From positions 1 through 17,116 of the forward strand of contig CAKTTT010000032.1 in the NCBI GenBank assembly GCA_934615635.1: DNA of 17,116 bases, written 5' to 3'. This DNA comes from an uncultured Eubacteriales bacterium. GTDB lineage: Bacteria > Bacillota > Clostridia > Oscillospirales > Acutalibacteraceae. This document shows, piece after piece, positions 8,183 through 14,808 of this stretch. A program made the translations under genes and the position numbers. Each line of letters starts with the position of its first letter. The stretch's first letter is position 1. A model generated the notes under the pieces. That model did not search any database, was not told the origin of the DNA, and saw only the letters and a list, made by a program, of their open reading frames with translations.

Positions 8183-8211
8183 ATTATAGTACAAGGATTC
8201 GCAGATGTCTA
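8183..8211 (-). promoter_or_regulatory. Sigma-A promoter of the rhamnose/propanediol operon
   Basis: On the minus strand a TAGACA -35 (8211-8206) and a perfect TATAAT -10 (8188-8183) are separated by 17 bp. Transcription would begin near 8176, giving a leader of about 45 nt before rhaA. The octamer GGTATACT (8174-8181 on the plus strand) sits at the predicted start point and recurs at 8302-8309 in front of the divergent regulator gene. Confidence 0.8.
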
Positions 8212-8254
8212 TATCTGGCGAGAATTTCGATAATTGCGCAGAGCTTTTTTCACA

Positions 8255-8282
8255 TTTGATTACAAACAATCAAAAACAATCA
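8255..8282. promoter_or_regulatory. Putative DeoR-family operator: tandem and inverted repeats
   Basis: In the divergent intergenic region, the nonamer AAACAATCA occurs twice (8264-8272 and 8274-8282) with a 10-bp period. The outer copy TTTGATT (8255-8261) is an exact inverted partner of AATCAAA (8268-8274) with a 6-bp spacer. A/T-rich repeats of this TGATTGTTT type, spaced by one helical turn, resemble operators of DeoR-family repressors. The adjacent divergent gene encodes such a protein. The assignment to that regulator is inferred from position. Confidence 0.5.
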
Positions 8283-8300
8283 TAAATTTGGATAAACGGA

Positions 8301-8324
8301 CGGTATACTTTCCAGAATATACCG
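8301..8324. promoter_or_regulatory. Inverted repeat in the regulator leader, possible second operator
   Basis: CGGTATA (8301-8307) and TATACCG (8318-8324) form a perfect 7-bp inverted repeat around a 10-bp spacer, 28 bp before the regulator start codon. The embedded TATACT could also be a -10 element for the regulator gene, though no good -35 is seen at the right distance. The shared GGTATACT octamer at the rhaA start point makes an operator role possible. Confidence 0.35.
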
Positions 8325-8352
8325 TTTATTTGGTTGAAAGTGAGGATTTTTT

Positions 8353-9090
8353 ATGCTGCCGTTGGAACGACAAAACAAAATCCTGGAAATTTTGGCGGAG
8401 AAACAGGCCGCCTCGGTGGAGGAGCTTTGCCATATGTTGTATTCCAGCGGCGCCACCATCCGGCGGGACCTCCAGATATTGGAGAACAACGGCCTCATCC
8501 ACCGCACCCACGGCGGCGCCGTGTACGTGGACGGCAACGCCAAGGATTTCCCCCTCACCTTACGGGAAAGTGAGAATCTGGGGCCGAAAAACACGGTGGC
8601 CCAAAAGGCCGTTCAATACATACGAGACGGGCAGACGCTCTTCATGGACGCCAGCAGCACCGTCTGCCGGCTGGCGGAGCGGCTGACCGGCTTCCAGCAC
8701 CTGCGGGTGATCACCAACGGGCTGAAAACCGCCAACATCCTGTCGGAGATCGACGGGGTGGACGTGTACTGCACAGGCGGCCGGCTGCGGGAGAACGCCA
8801 AATCCCTGGTGGGTACCCACGCTATCGATTTCGTCTCCCGCTTCAACGCGGATCTGGCCTTTTTCTCCTGCCGCGGCGTCATGCCGGAGATCGGGATCAC
8901 CGAATCCAACGAGGATGAGGCGGCGCTGAAAATCATGTATATGCGCAACGCCGCCAAGGTGGTGCTGATGTGCGATTCCAGCAAGCTGGGCAAGCAGTAT
9001 TTCTGTAAGGTGGGGACGCTGGACCATATCTGGAAGCTGGTGACCGACATCCAGCTTCCCTCCTCCTACGAAGCGCGGCTGAGCGACTGA
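8353..9090 (+). CDS. DeoR/GlpR-family sugar-operon regulator
   Basis: This 245-residue protein has the two-domain build of DeoR-family repressors. The N-terminus carries a winged helix-turn-helix with the family signature (residues about 6-56, ending SGATIRRDLQILENNGLIHRTHGG). The C-terminal half is an isomerase-like effector domain with MDASST (98-103), ITNG (120-123), GGRL (142-145) and CDSSKLGK (207-214), which bind a sugar phosphate in the family. It starts at an ATG with GTGAGG seven bases upstream. It is divergent from rhaA, so it most likely represses the rhamnose operon and is released by a pathway phosphate such as rhamnulose-1-phosphate; that ligand is an inference. It differs from the AraC-type RhaS/RhaR of enterobacteria. 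No gene follows directly. Confidence 0.92.
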   Translation: MLPLERQNKILEILAEKQAASVEELCHMLYSSGATIRRDLQILENNGLIHRTHGGAVYVDGNAKDFPLTLRESENLGPKNTVAQKAVQYIRDGQTLFMDASSTVCRLAERLTGFQHLRVITNGLKTANILSEIDGVDVYCTGGRLRENAKSLVGTHAIDFVSRFNADLAFFSCRGVMPEIGITESNEDEAALKIMYMRNAAKVVLMCDSSKLGKQYFCKVGTLDHIWKLVTDIQLPSSYEARLSD

Positions 9091-9448
9091 GCGGCCAAAA
9101 ACGATCGGATCACAGGCGAGCGCAGAGGCTGAAAAGGAGTCGGGAGCCCTGGCCTCTATATACCGGCATGGAGGTGGCCCCCAGCGGTACGCCTTCAAGG
9201 GGACTCCCCCCTCTGGATCTCCGTCCGCCCGGCGGGCAGACCGTCGGACAATCAGCTTTACGCCGCCGAAAAGGGCAAGTGGGTCAGCTCCCGGTGCCAT
9301 GGCCTGCCGACGGACGACGCGCGTGGGCTGGCGGGCGAATACGGCGAGGGCGGAACAACGCGAAAGTCAGCCTTTTCAAAAGGATGATGCGTAAACCGTC
9401 CCGCAAAACGGTTCAGGGGCCGGGAACCGCCGCCCGTCAACCCGGCCG

Positions 9449-9481
9449 AAGGGGATAACCGCTTCACGCGGTTATCCCCTT
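9449..9481 (+). terminator. Strong hairpin, terminator-like but with a weak T tract
   Basis: A perfect 14-bp stem joins 9449-9462 (AAGGGGATAACCGC) to 9468-9481 across the loop TTCAC. The plus-strand flank is CTTGATAAAA, so there is only a poor uridine run. It may end readthrough from the regulator, whose stop is about 360 bp upstream, or it may be a structural repeat. Confidence 0.45.
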
Positions 9482-9530
9482 CTTGATAAAAACAGCGGCG
9501 CCCTGCAGCGGCCGTATTTTTTATTATGTC

Positions 9531-9548
9531 GGGAAGGTGAACCTTCCC
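9531..9548. repeat. Short perfect inverted repeat upstream of the sigma-like gene
   Basis: GGGAAGGT and ACCTTCCC form a perfect 8-bp inverted repeat with GA between them. Its right arm overlaps the possible ECF-type -35 element. It could be a protein-binding site or a small hairpin. Confidence 0.4.
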
Positions 9549-9564
9549 CGCTTTTCTCCGACTA
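9538..9564 (+). promoter_or_regulatory. Possible ECF-type (self-recognised) promoter
   Basis: TGAACC (9538-9543) and CGACTA (9559-9564) lie 15 bp apart, similar to the AAC-containing -35 and CGT-type -10 elements used by ECF sigma factors. Transcription would start near 9571, just before the gene. Since the gene encodes a sigma-like protein, autoregulation is plausible, but the motifs are short and I found no second copy to compare. Confidence 0.3.
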
Positions 9565-9570
9565 TGCGGT

Positions 9571-9584
9571 TGAAATCGCTTTCA
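9571..9584. promoter_or_regulatory. CcpA catabolite-responsive element (cre)
   Basis: TGAAATCGCTTTCA matches the Firmicutes cre consensus TGWAANCGNTNWCA at all 14 positions, and it extends to a 16-bp inverted repeat at 9570-9585. It ends 12 bp before the start codon of the sigma-like gene and touches the AAGGAG ribosome binding site (about 9584-9589). A CcpA complex here would block initiation or elongation, so repression by preferred sugars is expected. Confidence 0.6.
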
Positions 9585-9596
9585 AGGAGACGTGCC

Positions 9597-11231
9597 ATGG
9601 ACTACACGAGGATAACCGCCTATGCCGACGACGTATACGCCGCCGCCATACGAAAATCCGGGGATTCCGCCGTCGCGCAGGACATCGCCCAGGAGACCTT
9701 TCTCGCCGCCTTCGAAGCCCTGCGGCGCGGAAAGGAGCCTGAAAACCCCCGGGCCTGGCTGCTGCGCATCCTGGAGCATAAATATTGCGACTGGCTGCGG
9801 CAGAAATACAACAAACCCACCGTCAGCATGGAGGCGTATGCCATGGAGCTTGCCGACGTTCGCGATTCCGCGGAGAAGGAGGGCTATGAGACGGAGTGGG
9901 AAACGGTGCGGCGGGCGCTGGGATATCTGGCGAAAACCCACCGGGAGGTCATGGTGCGTTTCTATCTCTACGGGCAGCCCGTCGAACGCATCGCGGCAGA
10001 GCTGAAACTCCCGCCCGGAACGGTCAAAAGCCGGCTCCACACTGGGCGCCGGCTGGTCAAGGAAAGGATGATGGAAATGGAACAACTGGAAAACTACGGT
10101 AGGCAGAGCTATGCGCCGGATCTCCTGTTCATGTCCTGCTGCGGCGGCATTGGCCTGGACGGAGAACCCTTTAACCTGGTCAAGGGGGACGACAGACTGG
10201 CCCAAAGCATCCTGCTGACGGCGTATGAGCAGCCGCTGACGGAAGCGGACATCGCCAAAATCATCGGCGTACCCGCCGCTTATATCGAACCGGTGGCGGA
10301 GCGGCTGGTGGAGGGCGAGCTGATGCGGCGCACGGGAAGCAGAATCTATACCGATTTTATCCTCTTCACGGAAAAGGATCGGACCGCCACTCTCCCTCAT
10401 CAGACGGAGCTTGCCAACCGGTGCTTCCCCTCCTTCTGGACGGAAATGCAGCGGGGTCTGGAAGAGCTGCGTCAGACGGACGGCTATATCCGCCAGCGGG
10501 ACCACGCCCGGCAAAAGCTGGAGCTGCATTTCTGCATCCATACGCTGCAGCGGGCCTGCCTTGCCATCCGGGACGAGCAGGCGGGCGGTACGACGCCGTA
10601 CGACGATTATCCCTGCCGCAAAAACGGCGGCCGGTGGTTCGCCATGGGCAATCGGAAAACCGCGGACCGCCTGTGGCCACAGCCGGAGCCGGATTACAGC
10701 ATAAACGGCGAAGTCGGCTGTGTCATCCGGAATTTCCGCGGAGCCAAATCGGTGGAGCTGCGGGAATACGACACGGCGCTGGGCCGGTATCCGGCGTCCT
10801 GTATCAAAATGGGATATATCCAATGGTTCTACGAAATCCATTCCGGCATCTCTCCCGAGGAATCCACCGCTGCCGAATATATGCTGGAATCGGTGGACTC
10901 CCTGACAAAGCAGGGAATCCTCTCAAAAGAGGAAGGACTGGCCCTGGACATCCCGGTGATGACGACGGAGGAAATCCTCGCCTATCGGCAGTTATCGGAG
11001 AGGGTCCGCTCTCAAATCAGCGGCAGTGTGCGCAACCTTCTTCTTCCCCTGTATCGGGAGGGCCGCGTCTCCCTGCCCCGGCATTTGACCGGCGTGCCGG
11101 AATGGATGCGGTATATGTTCTGTGATTCCTGCGTCCCCCTGGCCGTGATCTATCAGGCCAGGGAAAAGGGCCTGTTTTTGCAGGGCGTGGACTATCCTCT
11201 GCCCGCCGCCATGCTGATCATCGGCCAGTGA
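9597..11231 (+). CDS. ECF-type RNA polymerase sigma factor fused to a large C-terminal domain
   Basis: This 544-residue protein begins with sigma-70 family region 2 (DIAQETFLAAFEAL, 29-42; NPRAWLLRILEHKYCDWLRQK, 50-70). Region 4 follows with a helix-turn-helix (about 103-156; HREVMVRFYLYGQPVERIA, LPPGTVKSRLHTGR). After residue 165 come about 375 more residues. The first part (about 195-255) reads like a winged-helix module (YEQPLTEADIAKIIGVPAAYIEPVAERLVEGELMRR). The rest I do not recognise; it contains scattered cysteines and aromatic residues and no membrane segment. The ATG at 9597 has AAGGAG eight bases upstream; an upstream in-frame TTG (9483) would run through the control region. No anti-sigma gene is adjacent, so the C-terminal part may sense the signal or restrain the sigma domain. 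Target genes are unknown. Confidence 0.8.
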   Translation: MDYTRITAYADDVYAAAIRKSGDSAVAQDIAQETFLAAFEALRRGKEPENPRAWLLRILEHKYCDWLRQKYNKPTVSMEAYAMELADVRDSAEKEGYETEWETVRRALGYLAKTHREVMVRFYLYGQPVERIAAELKLPPGTVKSRLHTGRRLVKERMMEMEQLENYGRQSYAPDLLFMSCCGGIGLDGEPFNLVKGDDRLAQSILLTAYEQPLTEADIAKIIGVPAAYIEPVAERLVEGELMRRTGSRIYTDFILFTEKDRTATLPHQTELANRCFPSFWTEMQRGLEELRQTDGYIRQRDHARQKLELHFCIHTLQRACLAIRDEQAGGTTPYDDYPCRKNGGRWFAMGNRKTADRLWPQPEPDYSINGEVGCVIRNFRGAKSVELREYDTALGRYPASCIKMGYIQWFYEIHSGISPEESTAAEYMLESVDSLTKQGILSKEEGLALDIPVMTTEEILAYRQLSERVRSQISGSVRNLLLPLYREGRVSLPRHLTGVPEWMRYMFCDSCVPLAVIYQAREKGLFLQGVDYPLPAAMLIIGQ

Positions 11232-11259
11232 CAAGCGGGATAAATGTATAAAAGGCAAA

Positions 11260-11291
11260 ACGGGCCGCCTTTCCATGGAAAGGCGGTCCGT
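11260..11291. terminator. Bidirectional terminator between convergent genes
   Basis: A near-perfect 32-bp palindrome centred on TTCCATGGAA (stem of up to 16 bp, one G-T wobble) lies between the sigma-like gene and the DUF624 gene. On the minus strand it is followed by GTTTTGCCTTTT, and on the plus strand by CGTCTTTGTC. It should end transcription from both sides, better for the minus-strand unit. Confidence 0.75.
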
Positions 11292-11299
11292 CGTCTTTG

Positions 11300-12292
11300 T
11301 CAGATGGTATCGTCGTCATCGTCGGCGGAGCCCTGTCTGGTCTGCCGGATCCGCTTGTTGATGCGGCGCATCTCCTGCTCGGTGTACTGACGGGGAATGT
11401 TCAGCGGCTTCTTTTCCTCTGGCTCTTCCCTATCGGTGCGCCCCATATCCTGGAATACCGCTTCTTCCGCCTCCTTCTGTTCCTCCGGCTCCTCCGGTTC
11501 TATGTTGAGGTCGTGCCGCTCCTTTTTCCCCTCCTCGGGATGCTCCTTATAATAAGGATCGATCATCACCTTTTTGATCAAGGGGAAAATGTTGTACTGA
11601 ATGAGGAAGGAGCGAAAGGCCGGATACCAGAAGACATACAGCAAAATCATCACCGGCACGCCGATGGCCCAGTTCAGCAGCGTCAGCAGAAAGCCCAGGC
11701 CAAAAAGAAGCAACTGCACCCCGGTAATCAGCAGATTGCGCTTAAGGCCGAGAAAAGCGAAGATAAAGGCGTTTTTATAAATCTGTTTTATGGACAGGCG
11801 GAAGGTGATGATCATCATGCTTATATAATACTTGGCAAAGGTGAACACAAGCATGATGGAAAGCATGAAGGCCACCAGGATGTAATTGAGGATCCCCGGC
11901 CCCTGGCCCTCCTCATAAGCCATAAACAGCGGCGCCCCGAAAAACCAGAGGTCGAACACCAGCAGGGCGGTGACCGCCAGATTGATGAGCCCGATGGGCA
12001 GCGCCTGCTTCCAGTTCTTCTTGATGGTGTCGAAGAAATCGCCGGAGACGAAGGCGTGCTTCTCCCGGGCAAAATTGCGGGTGATATACGTCAGCCCCGC
12101 GTCGGCCAGCCCGCCCGTCACCACCGGGAGGTTCACCAGAACATAGAGCAGATTCGCCGTGCACAGCTTCCAGAATTTTCGGAAGTAGATTTCGAAAAAG
12201 ACCACAAATCCCTTCTTTTTCGGTCCGTTTTTGTCGATGCCCGGCCCCGGCTTACTGTAATCGAATAGCCCTAAAAAACCCGCCAATGTCAT
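11300..12292 (-). CDS. DUF624/YesL-like membrane protein with acidic C-terminal tail
   Basis: This 330-residue integral membrane protein resembles the DUF624 (YesL) family: the N-terminal FFEIYFRKFWKLCTANLLYVLVNLP segment (32-56) is typical. Further hydrophobic segments lie around 98-120, 134-165 and 186-225. FDTIKKNWKQALPIGLIN lies between the first two. The cytoplasmic-looking tail from about 245 is highly charged, rich in Glu, Lys and Pro, and ends in ADDDDDTI. The usual family length is nearer 200-220, so the tail is an addition. The ATG at 12292 has AAGGAG four to five bases upstream; a TTG one codon earlier sits too close to that site. It lies 48 bp downstream of the SpoIIM-like gene, probably co-transcribed. 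YesL proteins often occur with carbohydrate-use genes, but the biochemical role is unknown. Confidence 0.78.
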   Translation of the reverse strand: MTLAGFLGLFDYSKPGPGIDKNGPKKKGFVVFFEIYFRKFWKLCTANLLYVLVNLPVVTGGLADAGLTYITRNFAREKHAFVSGDFFDTIKKNWKQALPIGLINLAVTALLVFDLWFFGAPLFMAYEEGQGPGILNYILVAFMLSIMLVFTFAKYYISMMIITFRLSIKQIYKNAFIFAFLGLKRNLLITGVQLLLFGLGFLLTLLNWAIGVPVMILLYVFWYPAFRSFLIQYNIFPLIKKVMIDPYYKEHPEEGKKERHDLNIEPEEPEEQKEAEEAVFQDMGRTDREEPEEKKPLNIPRQYTEQEMRRINKRIRQTRQGSADDDDDTI

Positions 12293-12340
12293 CAAACTCC
12301 TTTTACATCCTACTGTTTCCCGCCCTGTCCCGGCAAGCGC

Positions 12341-12961
12341 CTACAAAAACCATCTGAGGAAAAACAGCCGCATCGTCACGTCCACCACGCCGGAGGCCAG
12401 CATAACCCCCAGGAACATGGCGAAACGGACGCAGTAAAGCTTAAAATCCTGCCATAAGCCGCCGCAATGGACCGACGGCAGCAACTGCCCGCTGAGCAGC
12501 AGCGTCATCCGCAGGGATTCCGAGCATCCCATCAATAGCGCGGCGGCCGCCAGCAGATTGTGGGGAATCACAAACAGCGCGGTGAAAAGAATCCCCGCCC
12601 CGCCGATGCCGTAATAATACGCCTCCGTCAGACCGACGCCCAGGCCGAAAAACAGGGGCACCAGCGCCGTCACCGGCGCGCCGCAGGCGGAAAGACCGCA
12701 AAGGAACAGCAGCGCCAGCAGCAAGAATACGGAAAAGCAGGAGGAACCCAAGGCGGCGGCCGCGCCCGCCAGCCCCTTTTCCACGGGACGCACCCGCAGG
12801 ATCAGGGCCAAATCCCCTGTCAGCATATCGTGAGCGGCCAGGAAAACCAGACAGCCCCCCGCCACACCGCACAGAAACAAGACCAAAAACACCAGCAAAC
12901 GGCGGTTTTCCGCCAAGAACGCCGCCACCGGCGCGCCGTAATCCCGGGTTGTCCGACTCAT
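12341..12961 (-). CDS. SpoIIM-like (stage II sporulation protein M family) membrane protein
   Basis: This 206-residue protein has about five membrane segments (roughly 21-43, 74-92, 95-115, 122-146, 178-200). Its central motif, a Gly-rich segment followed by GGAGILFTALFVIPHNLLAAAALL (120-143), matches the SpoIIM/DUF95 pattern of a glycine-hinged helix, then P-H/Q-N-L, then an Ala/Leu-rich helix. SpoIIM forms part of the DMP machine that remodels the septal cell wall during spore engulfment. However, the family also has members unrelated to sporulation, so that role is not proven here. The ATG at 12961 follows GGGGAGG seven bases away. It is the first gene of a unit with the DUF624 gene and has a sigma-A promoter about 140 bp upstream. 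Confidence 0.6.
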   Translation of the reverse strand: MSRTTRDYGAPVAAFLAENRRLLVFLVLFLCGVAGGCLVFLAAHDMLTGDLALILRVRPVEKGLAGAAAALGSSCFSVFLLLALLFLCGLSACGAPVTALVPLFFGLGVGLTEAYYYGIGGAGILFTALFVIPHNLLAAAALLMGCSESLRMTLLLSGQLLPSVHCGGLWQDFKLYCVRFAMFLGVMLASGVVDVTMRLFFLRWFL

Positions 12962-13107
12962 ATGTACGCCTCCCCAAAAGATCCTTGTCCCTTCATACTA
13001 TGCGGGGAAGCGGCGGAATATAACCCTGCTCTTTCGCTTGGCGATTGGCGGCGGGCTGAAGACACAGCCGGTGGAATTAGACATCGTCTTTTTTGGGGGC
13101 TGCATCC

Positions 13108-13136
13108 AGTATACCGTATTTTTTTCCATCCGGCAA
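13108..13136 (-). promoter_or_regulatory. Sigma-A promoter of the SpoIIM-like/DUF624 unit
   Basis: On the minus strand TTGCCG (13136-13131) and TATACT (13113-13108) are separated by exactly 17 bp, directly after the end of scfB. The predicted start near 13101 gives an untranslated leader of about 140 nt, in which I see no coding sequence or clear structure. Confidence 0.65.
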
Positions 13137-13143
13137 TATGGAT

Positions 13144-14535
13144 TTAATGGGATCGCTCCTCCTGCTCCCCGGCCTGTGCATCCGCCAGCGCGGCCTTGAT
13201 CATGATCGCGCATTCCAGCCGTTTTTTCTCCAGCTCGCAGGAAAGGGTGTGACTGTGCAGGATATCCCCCTCATACTGCTGGTTATTGGCGTTGCAGCCG
13301 CCGGAGCAGTAGAACTTGGCCCAGCACGCCCGGCACTTGTCCTTGCTGTAGACATTAGCCCGGGCAAACCGCGCCTTCGTCTCCAGATCGTATTCTCCGG
13401 TGAGGACGTCGCCCATCCGCCATTCCGGCTGGCCCACAAACTGATGGCAGGGGAACACCCCGCCGTCGGGATCCACCGCAGCGTATTCGTTGCCGCAGCC
13501 GCAGCCCCGCAGCCGCTTGATGGCGCAGGGCCCCTGATCCAGATCCAGCATAAAATGGAAAAAGTTGAAGCCCTTTCCGGTTTTTTTCCGCTCCAGCACA
13601 ATCCGGGCCAGCCGGTCGTATTCCTCCCGGATGGCGGGAAGATCCTCCTCCGTGATGGAGAAGGGCAGCTTGGGATCGCTGATCACCGGCTCCACCGAAA
13701 CCTGGGTGAAGCCCAGCTCCACCATATGCAGCACATCCTGTGAAAAATCCAGGTTGTTCTTAGTAAAGGTCCCTCGGACATAGTAGTCCTTATCCCCGCG
13801 CATCGCGACGAATTGCTGATACTTGGGCACAATGGTGTCATAGCTCCCCTTGCCGCCGGCGTTGGGACGCATGGCGTCGTTGATCTCCCGGCGGCCGTCC
13901 AAGGACAGCACCACATTGTGCATCTCCCGGTTGAGATACTCGTTAATCTCCGGATTCAGCAGCACGCCGTTGGTGGTGGTGGTGAAGCGGAAGCACTTGC
14001 CGTGCTTCTTCTCCAACGAACGGGCGTAGGCCACCGTCTCCTTCACCACTTCCCAGTTCATCAGCGGTTCTCCGCCGAAAAAGTCCAGTTCCAGGTTGCG
14101 CCGGCCGACGGATTTTTCCACCAGGAAATCGATGGCCGCCCGGGCCACCTCGGCGCTCATCACCTTGGGAACGCCGCCGTAAACGCCCTGCCCCGCGAAG
14201 CAATACCGGCAGCGCAGATTGCAGTCGTGGGAAACGTGCAGGCACATGGCCTTGAGCGGGGAGGAGACCATCCGGTCGGCGAACTGCTGGTAGTCGTCCT
14301 CGCTGAAAAGCTGTCCCGCCTCCTTTAAGGCGTACAGCTCCTCATAGGTTTCCGCGATCTCCTGGGGGGAATAGCGATCCCCCAGCGCCGCAGCCACGGA
14401 CGCCGGACAGCTTTCCTCCATGTTTTCATCCAGTAGCTGCACCAGCTCGTAAGCGCAGCGATCCACCACATGGACGGCGCCGCTGTGTACGTCCAGGATT
14501 ATACGGTAGCCGTTGTTTTCAAAAGTATGTATCAT
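13144..14535 (-). CDS. scfB: SCIFF peptide radical SAM maturase (thioether-forming)
   Basis: This 463-residue radical SAM/SPASM enzyme installs a thioether cross-link in the SCIFF peptide encoded just upstream. The N-terminal NGYRIILDVHSGAVHVVD block (8-25) is typical of the SCIFF maturases and belongs to the peptide-binding region. The radical SAM cluster is C105-x3-C109-x2-C112 (HDCNLRCRYCF), followed by FFGGEP (152-157). The SPASM domain supplies auxiliary-cluster cysteines, visible as C337, C345, C347, C363, C401, C404, C410, C414 and C433. I chose the ATG at 14535 (MIHTFENNGY), preceded by AAAGGA. A possible start 29 codons earlier would read through a terminator hairpin. In many Clostridia secDF genes follow; here the SpoIIM-like unit does. 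Confidence 0.95.
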   Translation of the reverse strand: MIHTFENNGYRIILDVHSGAVHVVDRCAYELVQLLDENMEESCPASVAAALGDRYSPQEIAETYEELYALKEAGQLFSEDDYQQFADRMVSSPLKAMCLHVSHDCNLRCRYCFAGQGVYGGVPKVMSAEVARAAIDFLVEKSVGRRNLELDFFGGEPLMNWEVVKETVAYARSLEKKHGKCFRFTTTTNGVLLNPEINEYLNREMHNVVLSLDGRREINDAMRPNAGGKGSYDTIVPKYQQFVAMRGDKDYYVRGTFTKNNLDFSQDVLHMVELGFTQVSVEPVISDPKLPFSITEEDLPAIREEYDRLARIVLERKKTGKGFNFFHFMLDLDQGPCAIKRLRGCGCGNEYAAVDPDGGVFPCHQFVGQPEWRMGDVLTGEYDLETKARFARANVYSKDKCRACWAKFYCSGGCNANNQQYEGDILHSHTLSCELEKKRLECAIMIKAALADAQAGEQEERSH

Positions 14536-14580
14536 CTTGCCGGTTCCTTTCCTTTGCCGAATCCCCGAACATGTCAAAAG

Positions 14581-14615
14581 GGGATGCTGCAAAATCGGAC
14601 GTTTTGCAGCATCCC
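14581..14615 (-). terminator. Terminator/attenuator hairpin between scfA and scfB
   Basis: A perfect 14-bp stem (14581-14594 with 14602-14615, arm GGGATGCTGCAAAA) closes a 7-base loop. On the minus strand it is followed by CCTTTTGAC, a short T tract. Lying after the small SCIFF gene and before its maturase, it would let most transcripts end after the precursor, so peptide outnumbers enzyme. Confidence 0.75.
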
Positions 14616-14644
14616 TCTTCATCTGTTGCCCAACGGGAAATGGA

Positions 14645-14782
14645 TTACTTCTCGCACTTCTGGTTGGCGACGGTGCAGGAAGTTTTGCAGGCGGACTGGC
14701 AGGAGGCCTGGCACTCGCCGCAGCCGCCCTTGACGGCGGATTCCTTCAGGTTCTGCTTGTTGATGGTCTGAATGTGTTTCAT
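14645..14782 (-). CDS. scfA: SCIFF peptide (six cysteines in forty-five residues), RiPP precursor
   Basis: This 45-residue peptide has exactly six cysteines, at 21, 24, 28, 32, 36 and 43, within a KGGCGECQASCQSACKTSC core behind a short leader (MKHIQTINKQNL). This is the SCIFF family, found almost throughout Clostridia. Established work on clostridial and Thermoanaerobacter SCIFF peptides shows a thioether between Cys32 and Thr37, and both positions are present here. The ATG at 14782 follows GGAGGAG at good spacing, 26 bp after the TIGR04086 gene. The radical SAM maturase lies directly downstream. The natural function of the mature product is unknown. Confidence 0.96.
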   Translation of the reverse strand: MKHIQTINKQNLKESAVKGGCGECQASCQSACKTSCTVANQKCEK

Positions 14783-14808
14783 TTTCCTACTCCTCCATTG
14801 ATATAAAC

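Larger units (their letters stand above)
9091..9596. other. Intergenic stretch of about 500 bp with no convincing gene
   Basis: Between the regulator and the sigma-like gene I see no reading frame with both a ribosome binding site and a recognisable protein. GC-rich frames of 70-100 codons exist on both strands, but they lack a start context and look like chance openings. One plus-strand frame without a proper start, ending about 9395, has a fairly natural composition (DNQLYAAEKGKWVSSRCHGL) and might be a decayed gene remnant. The 3' part holds a strong hairpin (9449-9481) and the sigma-like gene's control region (9531-9596). Confidence 0.5.

Noticed and set aside
9168..9458. A 96-codon plus-strand frame in the intergenic region
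   Set aside because: It is Arg/Pro/Gly-rich with no ribosome binding site or recognisable motif, so probably a chance opening.
9483..9596. Extension of the sigma-like gene to a TTG at 9483
   Set aside because: It would cover the inverted repeat, the possible promoter and the cre box. The ATG at 9597 has a good AAGGAG site.
14536..14622. N-terminal extension of scfB by 29 residues
   Set aside because: It would be translated through the 14-bp hairpin, has no ribosome binding site, and family members begin MIH-like at 14535.
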